Origin: Hydractinia symbiolongicarpus
Taxonomy: Eukaryota > Cnidaria > Hydrozoa > Anthoathecata > Hydractiniidae
NCBI RefSeq assembly: GCF_029227915.1
Contig: NC_079881.1
Coordinates: forward strand, 14,233,501 to 14,297,500
DNA length: 64,000 nucleotides
Direction of reading: 5' to 3'
The position numbers were made by a program, and so were the translations under genes. A model generated the notes under the pieces. That model was not told the origin of the DNA and did not search any database. It saw nothing but the letters and a program-made list of their open reading frames with translations. Below, one piece after another: positions 53,755 through 64,000 of this stretch (its first letter is position 1; each line of letters starts with the position of its first letter).

Positions 53755-53785
53755 CTACGCATGCGCCTGATAGCGCATGCTTGAA
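53755..53785. repeat. GCATGCGC inverted repeat
   Basis: GCATGCGC, CTGATA, GCGCATGC: an 8-bp perfect stem with a 6-base loop, GC-rich against an AT-rich surrounding. No neighbouring gene; could be a protein-binding palindrome or chance. Confidence 0.4.
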
Positions 53786-53956
53786 AAGAACTTCCCACCC
53801 ATTTTTACTTACAATTCAATTCTATTCACGTACAGAATACCGAAGATGACTACACTCACTAAATTTTATTTCTCGAATAGCGTCTTAAGTCTTGAAGAGA
53901 TTACGTAGACAATAAGGCTCTTATTTTCGGTTGAACAAAGTGAATAGGAAAATAAA

Positions 53957-54300
53957 GCTGCATTCACTTCTATGTATTTTTTTATATAACTGTCGAATGT
54001 TCATTCATTCTCTTATGTATGTCAAAAAATTATATAAAATTACATAAATGTGTTAACAACATGTATGACATAAGTGTTTATGCATTTTCCTCATGACATA
54101 AGCAAGGAGAAGACAAGCAGAAAAATTGCGCAGTCGGGTTAGAATACAATAGATCACCTTTGAAAGTGTGATCGATTTCAAAATGCGTGCTCTATTTTAT
54201 CGTTTCCACATCAAATTATAGCCGCATTCGTACTTTATGTACTTTTTTACATAAAAGCCGAATGTTCATTCGTTCTCTTATGTTATGTCACAAAAATTCG
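53957..54300. repeat. Diverged direct duplication (period ~265 bp)
   Basis: GC(T/C)GCATTC...GTATTTTTTTATATAA with (C/G)CGAATGTTCATTC(A/G)TTCTC and TTATGT appears at 53960-54030 and again at 54222-54295. Non-coding, adjacent to the Tigger insertion. Confidence 0.55.
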
Positions 54301-54405
54301 CAACAATCAATTCTGCAATAAATTCTGCTTTAAAGTTGTATTTTTCCATGTTTTTTGTGCGGGCTTTTTTATATCAAGAAAATTTCAGTCTTGCTATTGT
54401 TCTTA

Positions 54406-55550
54406 CAGTTGACTCTCTCTATCTCGACTACCCTCTATCTCGAACATCTCTCTATCTCGAACCAAAGTCTCGGTCCCTTGGACATTTGTGTAGGCTCTAA
54501 GCTATTTTCCTCTCTTTATCTCGAACCTCTCTAACTCGAATACCTCTCTATCTCAAACCAAAATCTCGGTCCCGTCTGACTGTTTCTCTCTCTATCTCGA
54601 ACTTTTCCGGATTTAAGAACCTATTTACACTAAAAATCGAATTAAAATGTTCCATTTTCGAACGAAAATGTTTGACGTTCGAATTCTAAAGTCACTCACA
54701 AAACATTGTTTACAGTGTTTTGAACCAGAAACCTTCTTGAGGTGAAGATGTCGGCTTTAAAAAGAAAACTCAATAACGTTTCTTTAATTCAAAAATGTCA
54801 AATAATTCGGGAAATCGAGAAAGGAATGTCAAACAAGAAGGCAGCAGAAAAATACGGGATCCCCAAAAATACAATTTCAACTTGGATGAAAAAAAAACAT
54901 AAGATCCTACAAAGCTTGGAAGAACAAAAAACCGCGTCTGGTTCGAAAAGGGTTTGAGGCTGTGATTATGAGCAGATAGACAAGGCTGTTTTCAAATGGT
55001 TTACTGTTCAAAGAAGCCAAAACATTCCGATCGATGGCAATTTGATAAAAGAAAAGGCACTCATCATTGATGAATTTCGGAAATCTCAGGACGACGAAGC
55101 TGAAGACGATGGCAGTGACATGGAGGATGATTCATTTGATATAGTTGTCGAAAAACCATCAAGATCAAAAGTCGAGTGTAGTATTGATCTTTTGAAAGAT
55201 CTAACAATGTGTTGCGAAAAAGGCAATGAAATGCAAATGCTTATCTCCAAATTCGAAAAAATGTATAATGAAGACAGAGTGGCATCACTTAAACAAAAAG
55301 ACATAACCGATTTCTTTAAATGAAGCTGTAAATTTATTTTATGTATTTATTTTAAAAGAAGTCTTGTGCATTGAATATTAACATTTTAACATCTCTCATT
55401 GACCTCTATCAACTCCCGATACACTGAAGGTTAAAAATACGTTTTTTACGAAAAAATCCAATTTTTGTCAATTTTTCTCTATCTCGAACTTTCTCTATCT
55501 CGAACAAATTTTCTGGTCCCTTGCGAGTTCGAGATAGAGAGAGTCAACTG
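54406..55550 (+). mobile_element. Tigger (pogo/Tc1-mariner) transposon, internally deleted
   Basis: Perfect TIRs of at least 20 bp: CAGTTGACTCTCTCTATCTC at 54406 and its inverse ending at 55550, each bordered by TA (54404-54405 and 55551-55552). Subterminal CTCTCTATCTCGAAC motifs are repeated about eight times on the left and twice on the right, plus GGTCCC(T/G)T motifs. The encoded protein keeps its DNA-binding start and its C-terminal tail but lacks the DDE nuclease. At 1,145 bp against the usual >2 kb it is a deletion derivative mobilisable only in trans. Confidence 0.92.
54748..55323 (+). pseudogene. Tigger transposase, DDE domain deleted, one internal stop
   Basis: MSALKRKLNNVSLIQKCQII and REIEKGMSNKKAAEKYGIPK form the CENP-B N-terminal helix-turn-helix (TISTW motif follows). 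TGA at 54955-54957 interrupts an otherwise continuous frame. It is probably a CpG decay of CGA (Arg), as the same frame continues with CDYEQIDKAVFKWFTVQRSQ, the start of the second CENP-B-type domain. It then jumps from KEKALII to an acidic C-terminal region (DDEAEDDGSDMEDDSFD) and ends KQKDITDFFK. The nuclease is missing between about 55070 and 55080. An alternative in-frame Met is at 54742. The final DFFK resembles the PCNA-interacting-type tail seen in Tigger proteins (inference). Confidence 0.88.
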
Positions 55551-55552
55551 TA

Positions 55553-57330
55553 GATTTAACCAAATAACGTTAGATCCGATGTTTGTCCTATGTCTGCTGT
55601 AAACATTAGTCAGGGAACTTTCACAAGTTAATATTACACGAATCATATAGAAATAGCCTTAATCATTACTTGTGCCGACGAACTTCGAAAATTGAAGTCT
55701 TGCGCCCACATATTCTGGCAAGGATTGTAGACGGTTTCTGTTTGGTACCGTTCGATAGCTTTTCTTTCTAAAAAATAGCACGTTTCATGACAACTTAGTT
55801 CTCAGAAGTTATGGCGATCCGGCAGTGGAGCAGTCTTTGACCGGACCTTCAATGGTTAAGGATTATTATTTCTCTTTTACACATCCAGTTTACAAATCCC
55901 GTCCGGAATTGTTTATAATTTTTTGTGTATAATGCTTTTTATGTGGCTGGAACAACTAGACACCTCTTGGGAGGTCTAAAAAAGGCTTTCCGCGAAAATT
56001 AATTTTGTCAATTTGCAAAAATTTATTAAAAGAATTTGACATTTTTAATTTATTTTACTTTCCAGATCCAAAAAAAGAAAGCGATCTCCTCTCGTACTCG
56101 CTGTGATGCACTATGGTTAGCTGCAGTCAGAAAATGTCATAGCTTCTCTTTGGTAACTGCAGGATACGCAAATTTAGAGTTATAAATTTTAAGTATGCGG
56201 GTGTTATTACTAGGGATAAAAAATTAGTAATTGTTATTAGTTACCATAAACGCACTAAAAAACACCCAGTCTCTAAAAAACGCTCCATTTTTCAGTTAAA
56301 AAGAGACATTTTCCTAATTTTAAAAATCTTTTGTGATAAATTTATGATATGTAAATCAAATATTTGAATTTGTCAGTCTCTTTATTAATAGCCGTATTGT
56401 TTTCAAAATGCACTAAGCACGAAGTAGCCGACCGCCGTGCTAAGAATGTACGAAATAGCGATTCCGGAAATATGTACGACGGACAATAATCTAAGGACTT
56501 GGATATATACGACGGGCGAACCTAAAAATCTGGAAAATTTAATATATGAAAAAAATCTGTTTAATAGCTTTGTCTCGTTTCTGGTCAATTATAGATCCCC
56601 AGTCATAATTAAACTTTGTCGGCTAAAAAATAAATTTATTAGTCTAGATATGTACAATACCTTATCGGCGAAAAAAACCCGGCGAAAAGTGACTACATCT
56701 GTGGTTCAGTGAATAAAATTTTCCCGACTAACTTAATCTCTGACTAAATTAATCCCCGACTAATAATTTTACCCAACTAACTTTAACCCGACAAAAAAAA
56801 TCTGCCGAAAAATTTACTACCGGATTATTTTTCATCGGAATGTTCCAATTTTGTTCCTACTTAAGTCAAATCAACTAGTTTTTTATAATAGCTAATGAAC
56901 TTTGACGATTACAGAAGAAGGAAAATAACAAGGAAGAAAATACAGAGCAGAGTTTTCTTTCTGAACATAATACGTCACTTTTTCTTTAAAAGATACTTAA
57001 AAAATTATGTAGTATTGGAGTGCAATATTTGCGATTTGAGGCCGTAGCAGAAGTAAGTTATGCAAATTTCTTTTTTTTTAAATCGATCTAGCAAAATTTT
57101 AAACCCTTGAAGCAATGTTGTCTAAAAATGAATTGTACTTAAAATTTGATCTTGATATCAAGCCTCTCAATTTTTTAGCAATTTTATTTAGGATTTTAGG
57201 AGTTTTTAAGGCTAAATATTGGAGGAATTTCAGGGTATTTTATGTTATATATTAGGAGGAATTTAGGAAAAAACGCGACTCTGAAGGTTAAAACAACGAT
57301 AAATTATCATACAGGAAAAAGAATACGTAC
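55553..57330. other. No recognised feature
   Basis: Open frames at 56437-56709 (+) and 56403-56588 (-) overlap on opposite strands and show no domain. Between 56705 and 56830 the words CCCGACTAA and CCGACAAAA recur in degenerate form. No TIR pair identified. Confidence 0.35.
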
Positions 57331-57332
57331 CT

Positions 57333-57433
57333 GTGCCAAGCACAAATTACGAAGGAATTTTTGACAATCATTTTCTACAATTTTTCGTTTCTTAAGTTCT
57401 TGGACTTCAAGTTCAAGTTTTCTTTTACAAGTA
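57333..57433 (-). CDS. Isolated exon-like coding segment
   Basis: On the minus strand TTTGTTTAAG precedes and GTACGTATTC follows a 101-bp open segment. It encodes TCKRKLELEVQELKKRKIVE followed by NDCQKFLRNLCLAQ, a likely coiled coil. Codon use and splice-like borders suggest a real or recently lost exon, but no partner exon was found within several kb. It might be a transposon-derived coiled coil. Function unknown. Confidence 0.4.
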
Positions 57434-58829
57434 CCTTAAACAAATAAGAAAGTGCGAGAATAAAAGCTTGGGGAATTAAAAAATGCGAAACTTATTAGAG
57501 CGAATTTGGGTAAAAATGGCAATTTTAAAAGGATTTAGGGAGTTGGCCTATTCTTTCCCTATTATAGGAATTTTAGGAGATGTTGGATGTCTGTGATATG
57601 TTTAACATAGTAGTGACTGTATAAATCATATTTAAAGAAATTTTAAATCTTGCCTTGTTATCCTTTTTTTGAATTTTACGAGAAAATTAATTAAAAGAGG
57701 TTTATATTTCCGTGTAACGCTCCCTTAGTTTAGTACGACGAAGATATCGTGATTTAAAATGTCGTTGTCATTTCCAGTGGCGTAATAGATATGGGAAATT
57801 GCCAGCAAGGGGTTGTCCAATTTCACCAAATTACTAGTAATATTGCCTCTTCGCGTTCATTTGTTATCTCGCAATTACAATCAAGAATAGCCCTTATCAT
57901 GTTATATTTAGGACGAACTTGCTAGCCCTTCTCCAAAAGTGACTGGCACAATTTTATGTTGGAGGAGAATTGTATTTAAAGGAATTGAATGACGTCATTT
58001 GATCAAAAGCGACGTCATCATATATTTCCGAACCTGAAGGAAGGCTAAAACGGTGAAAAATAAATTTTGGGATAAGATAATAAAAAGCCGTGCAAACGAT
58101 CTGGATGTGTGAAATTTCTTGATATAAAGGCTAAAATATCTACATTTATTTCTTTGCCTGACTAATGACTTTGGAATTGTTAGGATAATGATAAACAAAA
58201 TTTTATCCATATTTTTTCGGCATTAACTATCAATGATAAAAAGTTACTAAGTTTCAATCCCCAAAACGATAATGATTAGAAGTTATGAAAAAATTAAAAA
58301 AATTCACATGGACTTTTTTGCCCCCACAGAATAGTGCTAATTTATTAAAAGTACAACCATAGTAAACAACGTAGAAACTGCCTCATGCGAAAGATTCAAA
58401 AGTGCAACGATTTTGAACCTTATTGGGCGTAAAGGTTAGTTGGTTAAAATTAATAGTCACTAATGTTAGATTTTTTGTTTACATTAATTTTTCCAATTTA
58501 ATCTTACATTTCAATAAATAAAATTTTGGTACTGCTTTTTAAAAATCTTAGTACCGAAAGTGGAAACACACGGGTTTTTTTCTTATAAAAAACTACCATG
58601 TAAGAAACTGATTAGTTGTCTTTCAAAAAATTAAGAAACTTTTACTAGTAAAAATAAAACTTTTTAAGTTAGAGTCTTTTTCACCCATAACTACCAACAA
58701 GAAATTGGGCGAATATCGAGTTGATTATTCTGACGATGTTAACAGGAAACACATCATTTTAGATCATAATAGGCAAAAAGGCAATTTTTTATAGTAACAT
58801 GACAAATCAGAATTTAAGAAACTTTTACT

Positions 58830-61010
58830 AGTTCGCCGTTAGGGAATGGAACTGGAAAAAATACTCATGCAATATTTTACTTGTAAGATGTAAAATTACC
58901 TTATTAGACTTATCCTTTGCATAACATGAAAGAAAAATGTTATTTGAAAGAAACTGTATGTAAGGGACTATTAAAAAGTTGCAAAAGGTTATGCGTTAAA
59001 ATATAATTATTACACGGACGTAATGGGCAGTTTTAAGTTTCGTTAGGTATCGAACATGACTTGGTGTTAAGTATTTGCAACAACCTTGGTGCTACCGCTT
59101 TTAAAAAACTTAGCGGTCCCAGAAAACTGCCGAAAAGCGTAGTAGAAAAACCGCTTTTAAAAAACTTAGCGGTCCCAGAAAACTGCCGAAAAGCGTAGTA
59201 GAAAAATTAAACGTTATCCTACTAGTCATCATTTTGAATTAAAGCGGTCCCAGAAATGTTGCAAAAAATATGTAGCAAGCAAGCTCCAATTTTTAGGGTT
59301 AGGGAGTGGAGATGCGCTAAAGGTAATGCATATGCAATGTTCTACTTGTAAATTGTAAAATTACTTTGTTAGACAACTCACGCTTGGGTGGTACAGCATC
59401 TTTATATTGTTCTTTGTCATTTTTTGCATTTTCCTTCACATAAAAACAAAACATTATTTGCAAGGGACTATATATAACGGACTATTTTAAGGTAGGAGAC
59501 AGTAATGCGTTGACAGATAATAATCACACGGACGTAGTTGGCAGTTTCGTGTTTCTTAAGATATCTTACGACAAGCATAACCAGGTGTTAAGTATTTGCG
59601 ACAATCTTAGTAGCACAGTTTTAAAAAACTTAGCGGTCGCAGTAAACTGCCAAAAATGTAGTAGAAAAATGAAATGTTATCCTACTAGTCGTCATTTTGA
59701 ATTAAAGCGGTCGCAGAAATGTTGCAAAAAAATCTATAGCAAGCACGCTCCAATTTTTAGAGAGTTAGGGAGTGGAGATGCGATAAAGGTAATTCATATG
59801 CAACGTTCTACTTATAAAATGTAAAACTACTTTGTTAGACAACTCACGCTTGAGTTGTACAGAGTCTTTGCACTGCTCTCCGTTATCCTTTGTATGTTCC
59901 TTAACAGGAAAACAAAATATTATTTGCAAGGAACTATATGTAATGGTTTATTTTAAGGTTGCATACGGTAATGCGTTGATAGATAATTATCATACAGACA
60001 TAGCGGGCACTTTTGTGTTTCTTAAGGTATCGTACAAAAAGCATGACTTGTTGTTAAGTAGTTGCCACAACCTTATTGGTCCAAATTTGAATAACTTAGC
60101 GGTCCCAGAAAACTCCCGAAAAGCGTAGTAGAAAAATTAAACGTTATCCTACTAGTCATCATTTTGAATTAAAGCGGTCCCAGAAATGTTGCAAAAAATA
60201 TGTAGCAAGCAAGCTCCAATTTTTAGAGTTAGGGAGTGGAAATGCGCTAATTGTAAAATTACTTTGTTAGACAACTCAGGCTTGAGTGGTACAGCATCTT
60301 TGTTCTTTGTTATCCTTTACATAAAAGAAAGACAAAATATTATTCGCAAAGAGCTATATATAACGGACTATTTTAAGTTTGCATGTAGTTATGCGTTGAC
60401 AGATAATAATCACACGGACGTAGTTGGCAGTTTCGTGTTTCGTAAGATATGTTACGACAAGCAAAACTAGGTGTTAAGTATTTGTGACAATCTTAGTGGC
60501 ACAGTTTTAAAAAACTTAGCGGTCCCAGAAAACTGGCCAAAAATGTAGTAGAAAAATTAAACTTTCTTATACTTGTCGTCATTTTAAAATGAAGCGGTCC
60601 CAGAAATGTCGCAAAGAATCTGTAGCAAGTAAGCTCCAATTTTTAGAGTTAAGGAAGGGAACTGGAAAAGAAGTACCAATGCAATATTCTGCTTGTAAAA
60701 TGGAAAATTACTTTATTAGACAACCCAAACTTGAGTTGTATAGCACCTTTGCACTGTTCTTCCTTATTCTTTGTGTTTTCCTTAACATATAAACAATATA
60801 TTATTCGCAAGGAACTATAATTAAACGGACTATTTCAAGGTTGCAGACGGTGATGCGTTGATAGATAAGTTTCACACGGACATAGTGGGCACTTTTGTGT
60901 TTCGTATGGTATCTTACAGCTAGCATGACTTGTTGTTAAGTATTTGCGACAACCTTAGTGGTACAGTTTTGAATAACTTAGCAGACCCAAAAAATCTGCT
61001 CACATATATC
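58830..61010 (+). repeat. Tandem array, ~460-bp unit, about five copies, exon-like coding content
   Basis: The anchor AACTTAGCGGTCCCAGAAAA recurs at about 59109, 59164, 59627, 60093, 60513 and, decayed, 60975. The unit is 420-468 bp. Other shared blocks are CAGAAATGTTGCAAAAAA, GTAGCAAGCAAGCTCCAATT, CACACGGACGTAGTTGGCAG and GTGTTAAGTATTTG. Unit 1 has a local 55-bp duplication (59097-59205). Unit 2 holds the longest open frame (see next entry). In the other units the same frame is broken. The array is bounded by unrelated sequence at both ends. It could be an amplified exon of a lost gene or a coding satellite. Confidence 0.85.
59510..59824 (+). CDS. Open reading frame in array unit 2 (Cys-rich, unknown)
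   Basis: 104 codons: MTDNNHTDVVGSFVFLKISY at the start, then VNCQKCSRKMKCYPTSRHFE and KRSQKCCKKIYSKHAPIFRE. Seven cysteines fall within about 60 residues, partly as CxxC and CC, suggesting metal binding or disulfides. In unit 2 a donor-like AAAG/GTAATT follows at about 59789 and in unit 3 an acceptor-like TTCCTTAACAG precedes the same frame. The unit could therefore be an exon of about 115 residues (KQNIICK... to ...GDAIK) repeated with its intron. No family recognised. Low confidence as a gene, but the open frame repeats in position in units 2, 3 and 4. Confidence 0.35.
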   Translation: MTDNNHTDVVGSFVFLKISYDKHNQVLSICDNLSSTVLKNLAVAVNCQKCSRKMKCYPTSRHFELKRSQKCCKKIYSKHAPIFRELGSGDAIKVIHMQRSTYKM

Positions 61011-61354
61011 CTTATTTTTAGAAAAGTGTTGAAAATATGCGCACATCCATCAAGCATCATCTAAAATGTAGGCGTTTTTTTAAAAAAGTAGCTGTGCTGA
61101 ATTTTTTGTTTTTTAAGTTGATTTTGTGTTGTTTTTTTTTGTCGAAAACTAATACAGAAACGGATCCAGAGTAAACGAATCCTGAAGTATGACCAATTAA
61201 AAAATGTCTGAAATTACACGTTTGTCTTTTATAACCAGCCGAGTTGCTAAGGGGTAGGGCTGAGATTTGTGTCAAAAACCGCTAAGCAACTGGCCAGGAT
61301 AAAATTCAGGAAGGTTAGGCAAATGTATGTAACATTTGTATTTCGATTCGTAAC

Positions 61355-61455
61355 TGTCGCCGCTGGTTATGCCGCTAGTGATTACCGTCGCCGCGAGTTA
61401 TGCTGATAGTTATAACTGTTGTCGCTAGTTATGTCGCTAGTTATGTCGCTGCATT
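61355..61455. repeat. Short degenerate tandem repeat (GTCGCTAGTTAT)
   Basis: Seven or eight diverged copies of a 12-18 base unit, (C/T)GTCGC(C/T)G(C/G)(T/G)(A/G)GTTATG, between 61357 and 61452; the last two are perfect (GTCGCTAGTTAT). Non-coding minisatellite. Confidence 0.6.
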
Positions 61456-62207
61456 TTTCAATTCCATTCAGAAGGATTTAGGGATTTTTGGCCTTCTGCA
61501 TTTATTTTTATTTAAGACGTTTATTCGAAGAATTACAGTAGTTATTACATTTCACCTCTCCGTTGCCTTTCGCTTGCTACCAATATTTTATCATTAGATT
61601 TAATTCCAGCCAAAAAATTGTAAACATCTGAGTCGCGAAAATTTACTGTCACAAAATGAAGTAAAAAGAATTAAAAAAAAAACCTTTACGCGAAAATTGG
61701 TCACTGGCCACCTAATCAGTAATTTAAAGTAAAAGTTTACGCTGGTAAGATTTTCTTTTTTTTTATATTTTAGTCATCAAGTATAACTTCAATTACCCAG
61801 AATTATTTGTGATCGAAAACGTTATGACTATTCCCCACGTTTTTTCTGTCAATAACATTCTGTTCTTTTTTTCTTAGGTGTGCAGCAATCAAATTGAGAG
61901 CTACATGGCACGCATTAATAAACAAAGAAGTCAATGTTAATGCAGAAATGTAAAAAAGTGTCGGTTTTAGCGAGAAGAAATTTGGAAAACAAGACAAGAT
62001 TAAGTAATCACGAGATTATATTTTGCGAATTTCGTGACTTTTCCCAGTTTTCGCGAATTTAAATTCAGGAATGACAACAGGCACGGTTTGCGAAAATAGA
62101 TATCCGCGAAATATTTACAAAAACTTCTACTATTCACGAAATTCGTAAAATTCGTGAAAGTCGGAAATAATTAATCATTTTTTCCTGGTGTCATTTTCGT
62201 AACACTA

Positions 62208-63066
62208 CAGTCTACTCTCGTTGTACTTTGCCGTTTATAAATGGCTGAAAACTGCAAGACACAACAATATTCCTATCAGCTGTAGTATATTCAAAGAAAA
62301 AGCTCTAGAGTTTGCAAAATCATGAGATCTCAATGACTTTCATGTTTTGATGGACGGGTGAGTCAATGGAAAAAAACGATTCAATGTCAGTTTCAAAACT
62401 GTTCAGGTAACTAAATATATTTATATTACATATATAATTATTGTATATTTATAGAGACTTTTGAAGTTGTTCTTTCAAAACGTTTATAAAACTATCTTCA
62501 GCCGGAAAATGTAACTTACAAGGCACTTTCATTCCTTTTCCATCTCCTTAATTGATGGCTTTTCCAACAATTTCGACGGAGCAAGTATTTGAGTCACAGG
62601 CTCGAAGAAAGTAGAAAATCATTTTTGCAAATCTTCCTGTTTTTTCTTTTGGTAAATGTCCGACCAAACAGCCTTTTTCATTACTGAAACAGCAAATTTG
62701 TCTGTTTTGTTTTTTGGCTCCATAACCGCCTTCAACATTTCACTCTTCACTAGTGTCCAGAAATCTTTATATTCATGATATCCCATAACATAAGATGTGA
62801 ATTCAAATGCTTTATGTAAAACTATTTGAAGCCCATTCTGTGTAATTTCCATATCCATTTGACCTTCTATATAATTATTTTCATAATAAAATGATTTTAA
62901 AAAGTTGAAATATACTTCAATCAAAACATTCGATTCGAATTTGAATTTTCGCCGCGTAGTTCTTATACTTTTGCACATAAAAAAACCGTGGCTTAATTTT
63001 TAGACCTTGTCAAAAGTGAAACTTTTCTTCGGTCCCTTGGAGGTTACACTTATCGAGAGTAGACTG
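62208..63066 (+). mobile_element. Pogo/Tigger-type element with CENP-B remnant
   Basis: The TIR CAGTCTACTCTCG at 62208-62220 has its inverse at 63054-63066. The left border is TA; the right border is TG (a decayed TA). Inside the right end, GGTCCCTTGG precedes the TIR as in the Tigger at 54.4 kb. Plus strand 62275-62400 reads SIFKEKALEFAKS, DLNDFHVLMDG and KKRFNVSFKTV with two stops, the CENP-B-type DNA-binding domain. A minus-strand frame of different origin lies at 62.62-62.98 kb. About 860 bp, strongly deleted. Confidence 0.75.
62619..62978 (-). pseudogene. HIRAN-like/transposon-associated protein fragment
   Basis: Minus-strand frame of 119 codons. YVMGYHEYKDFWTLVKSEML, then KAVMEPKNKTDKFAVSVMKK: the pattern GYHxYK..W.P..GE.L....EP.N..DK(Y/F)AV.V matches a HIRAN-like module frequent in cnidarian transposon-associated proteins. 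The continuation (usually VGH(I/V)PRE-) is lost after AVWSD. The upstream region (KFESNVLIEVYFNFLKSFYY) is not recognised. It sits inside the 62.2-63.1 kb pogo-type element in opposite orientation to its CENP-B remnant. Confidence 0.55.
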
Positions 63067-63401
63067 TGTATATTATAAACTTCTTTTCTTTATGTAGAAG
63101 TGAGTCTTTGCGATATCACGAGAAAACACGTGAGGCGAAAATAAGTCTTCGCAAAATTTGCTCTCGTTAAAGAAGATCCTGCAAAAAATGAAAGGAAACT
63201 CCAGAATCTATCTTAAACAGCTAAGAAAATCTAAAGCAATCCGAATAAAATCCCAATCAGATGTATCATTAAGAAATCCTTTCCTAATACTGCTTTTGTC
63301 ACAAATCAGAAATATTCGAAAAATTTTTTAGCAATAATATAATTTCCACCTGTTAAATAATTTGCTGGCCAATGGTGCAGTTAATACTGAACTTATGTTT
63401 A

Positions 63402-64000
63402 CAGTGGAACCTCCTTATAGCGGACAACCTTTATCGGACACCTTTGTACAGACACTTTTTCCAAGAACGGATGAAATGACGGTCAAACTCTCGTAATAAA
63501 ACATATATGTAGCGGCCAGTTTTTAGTGGACACCTCTCCCTAGCGGACGTTGTTTCAAGGTTCCAATATATATTACCCCCTAAAACTTACCTCTACACTA
63601 CAATATACAATGGGTCATATAAAAAAATTCTTGTAAGATGTCTGTCTATATTTTCCTTAAAACAATATGTTACAATTTCAAAATATTAAATTGTCTGCGC
63701 AAAATCTCAAGTTGTGAGGTCTCGAGTCTGTTTTACTTTTTTGAATGAAAGACAGCATATTTACTATAAATATTGTCTTCAGGTTCCTTCTTCATCCAAA
63801 ATCAGCCTCTTGACACACTTTAAGGTCGATCCCACTATACCCTAACACCCAAGGGAAAGCTTTTAAAACAATATAAGCCAATTTGGAAGGAACTTCTATA
63901 CAGCGACCACATAGCGCACACCGAGTCTAAATAGCGGGCACCAATCAGTTTTTGTCCGCTAATTAGAGGTGTCAGCTATTTGAACAGTCATTTCCTGCCT
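63402..64000 (+). mobile_element. Left end of a Tigger/pogo element, cut by window edge
   Basis: TA followed by CAGTGGAACCTCCTTATAGC at 63402, a typical Tigger terminus. Subterminal motifs AGCGGACA and variants follow at 63417, 63431, 63511, 63526, 63541 and, further in, 63901-63945 (CAGCGACCACATAGCGCACA, ATAGCGGGCACC). No coding sequence is reached; the other end is outside the window. Confidence 0.75.

Noticed and set aside
56403-56712. Overlapping opposite-strand frames near 56.5 kb
   Set aside because: Mutual shadows without domain similarity.
1-64000. CRISPR arrays, operons or phage-type modules
   Set aside because: The window is intron-bearing eukaryotic DNA; the tandem arrays found have no regular short repeat/spacer layout.

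Overview
This is eukaryotic, AT-rich metazoan DNA. The intron-rich host gene and the set of transposon families (hAT elements with DUF4371, BEL/Pao, Tigger/pogo, PIF/Harbinger, an Ulp1/PHD element, PHD-carrying LINEs) suggest a cnidarian, quite possibly a hydrozoan. That placement is inference: there is no rRNA or mitochondrial marker here. The only clear host gene is a minus-strand homologue of the BAR + RhoGAP proteins ARHGAP17/ARHGAP44 (RICH1/RICH2). Eleven coding exons can be placed from 32.08 kb down to 4.46 kb, with splice phases that fit. The gene runs off the left edge before its RhoGAP domain is complete, and two short exons could not be placed.

Almost everything else is mobile DNA, much of it inside the large introns of that gene. 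From left to right: a LINE 3' end (0-0.6 kb); a split THAP/DDE transposon remnant (1.7-3.6 kb); a terminal-inverted-repeat (TIR) non-coding element (7.4-8.0 kb); a 2.8-kb DNA transposon with long, internally repetitive TIRs and two convergent genes, a SAM/zinc-finger protein and an integrase-like transposase (8.5-11.3 kb); a decayed hAT-like element (11.9-14.4 kb); a Penelope-like scrap; a Harbinger remnant (16.7-18.8 kb); a ~1-kb inverted-repeat element (19.4-20.4 kb); a TTAA MITE (22.7 kb); tandem repeats and a hairpin (24.2-25.0 kb); a LINE copy with a nested TTAA MITE (25.8-27.3 kb); and a dispersed repeat with internal tandem units (27.5-28.3 kb).

Upstream of the host gene: a pogo-like remnant with an internal templated duplication (29.7-30.6 kb) and a second LINE copy (30.7-31.2 kb). 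Beyond the start codon are a foldback element, a CR1-like LINE with a PHD finger and an AP endonuclease, itself split by a MITE (32.6-35.1 kb), and a second copy of the dispersed repeat (35.6-36.5 kb).

The centrepiece is a three-level nest at 36.77-47.23 kb. The outer element has 32-bp TIRs, a 9-bp target duplication and Ulp1-protease/PHD coding remnants (Mutator/Rehavkus-like). Into it jumped a BEL/Pao retrotransposon (130-bp LTRs, 5-bp target duplication, reverse transcriptase deleted). Into the 5' LTR of that jumped a 5,111-bp hAT transposon with perfect 15-bp TIRs, a 5-bp duplication and an intact two-exon gene of about 1,111 codons carrying an OTU-like domain. It is the least decayed element of the window.

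The right part holds a Harbinger Myb/SANT gene remnant with a cluster of CCCGGG motifs (47.6-49.4 kb), a patch of DNA copied from the Ulp1 element 3 kb away, a TAA-flanked MITE (50.5-51.2 kb), an internally deleted Tigger with perfect TIRs (54.4-55.6 kb), a five-unit tandem array of ~460 bp with exon-like Cys-rich coding potential (58.8-61.0 kb), and two more pogo-type elements (62.2-63.1 kb, and 63.4 kb to the edge). No bacterial-type feature, CRISPR array, or confident tRNA/rRNA gene was seen.
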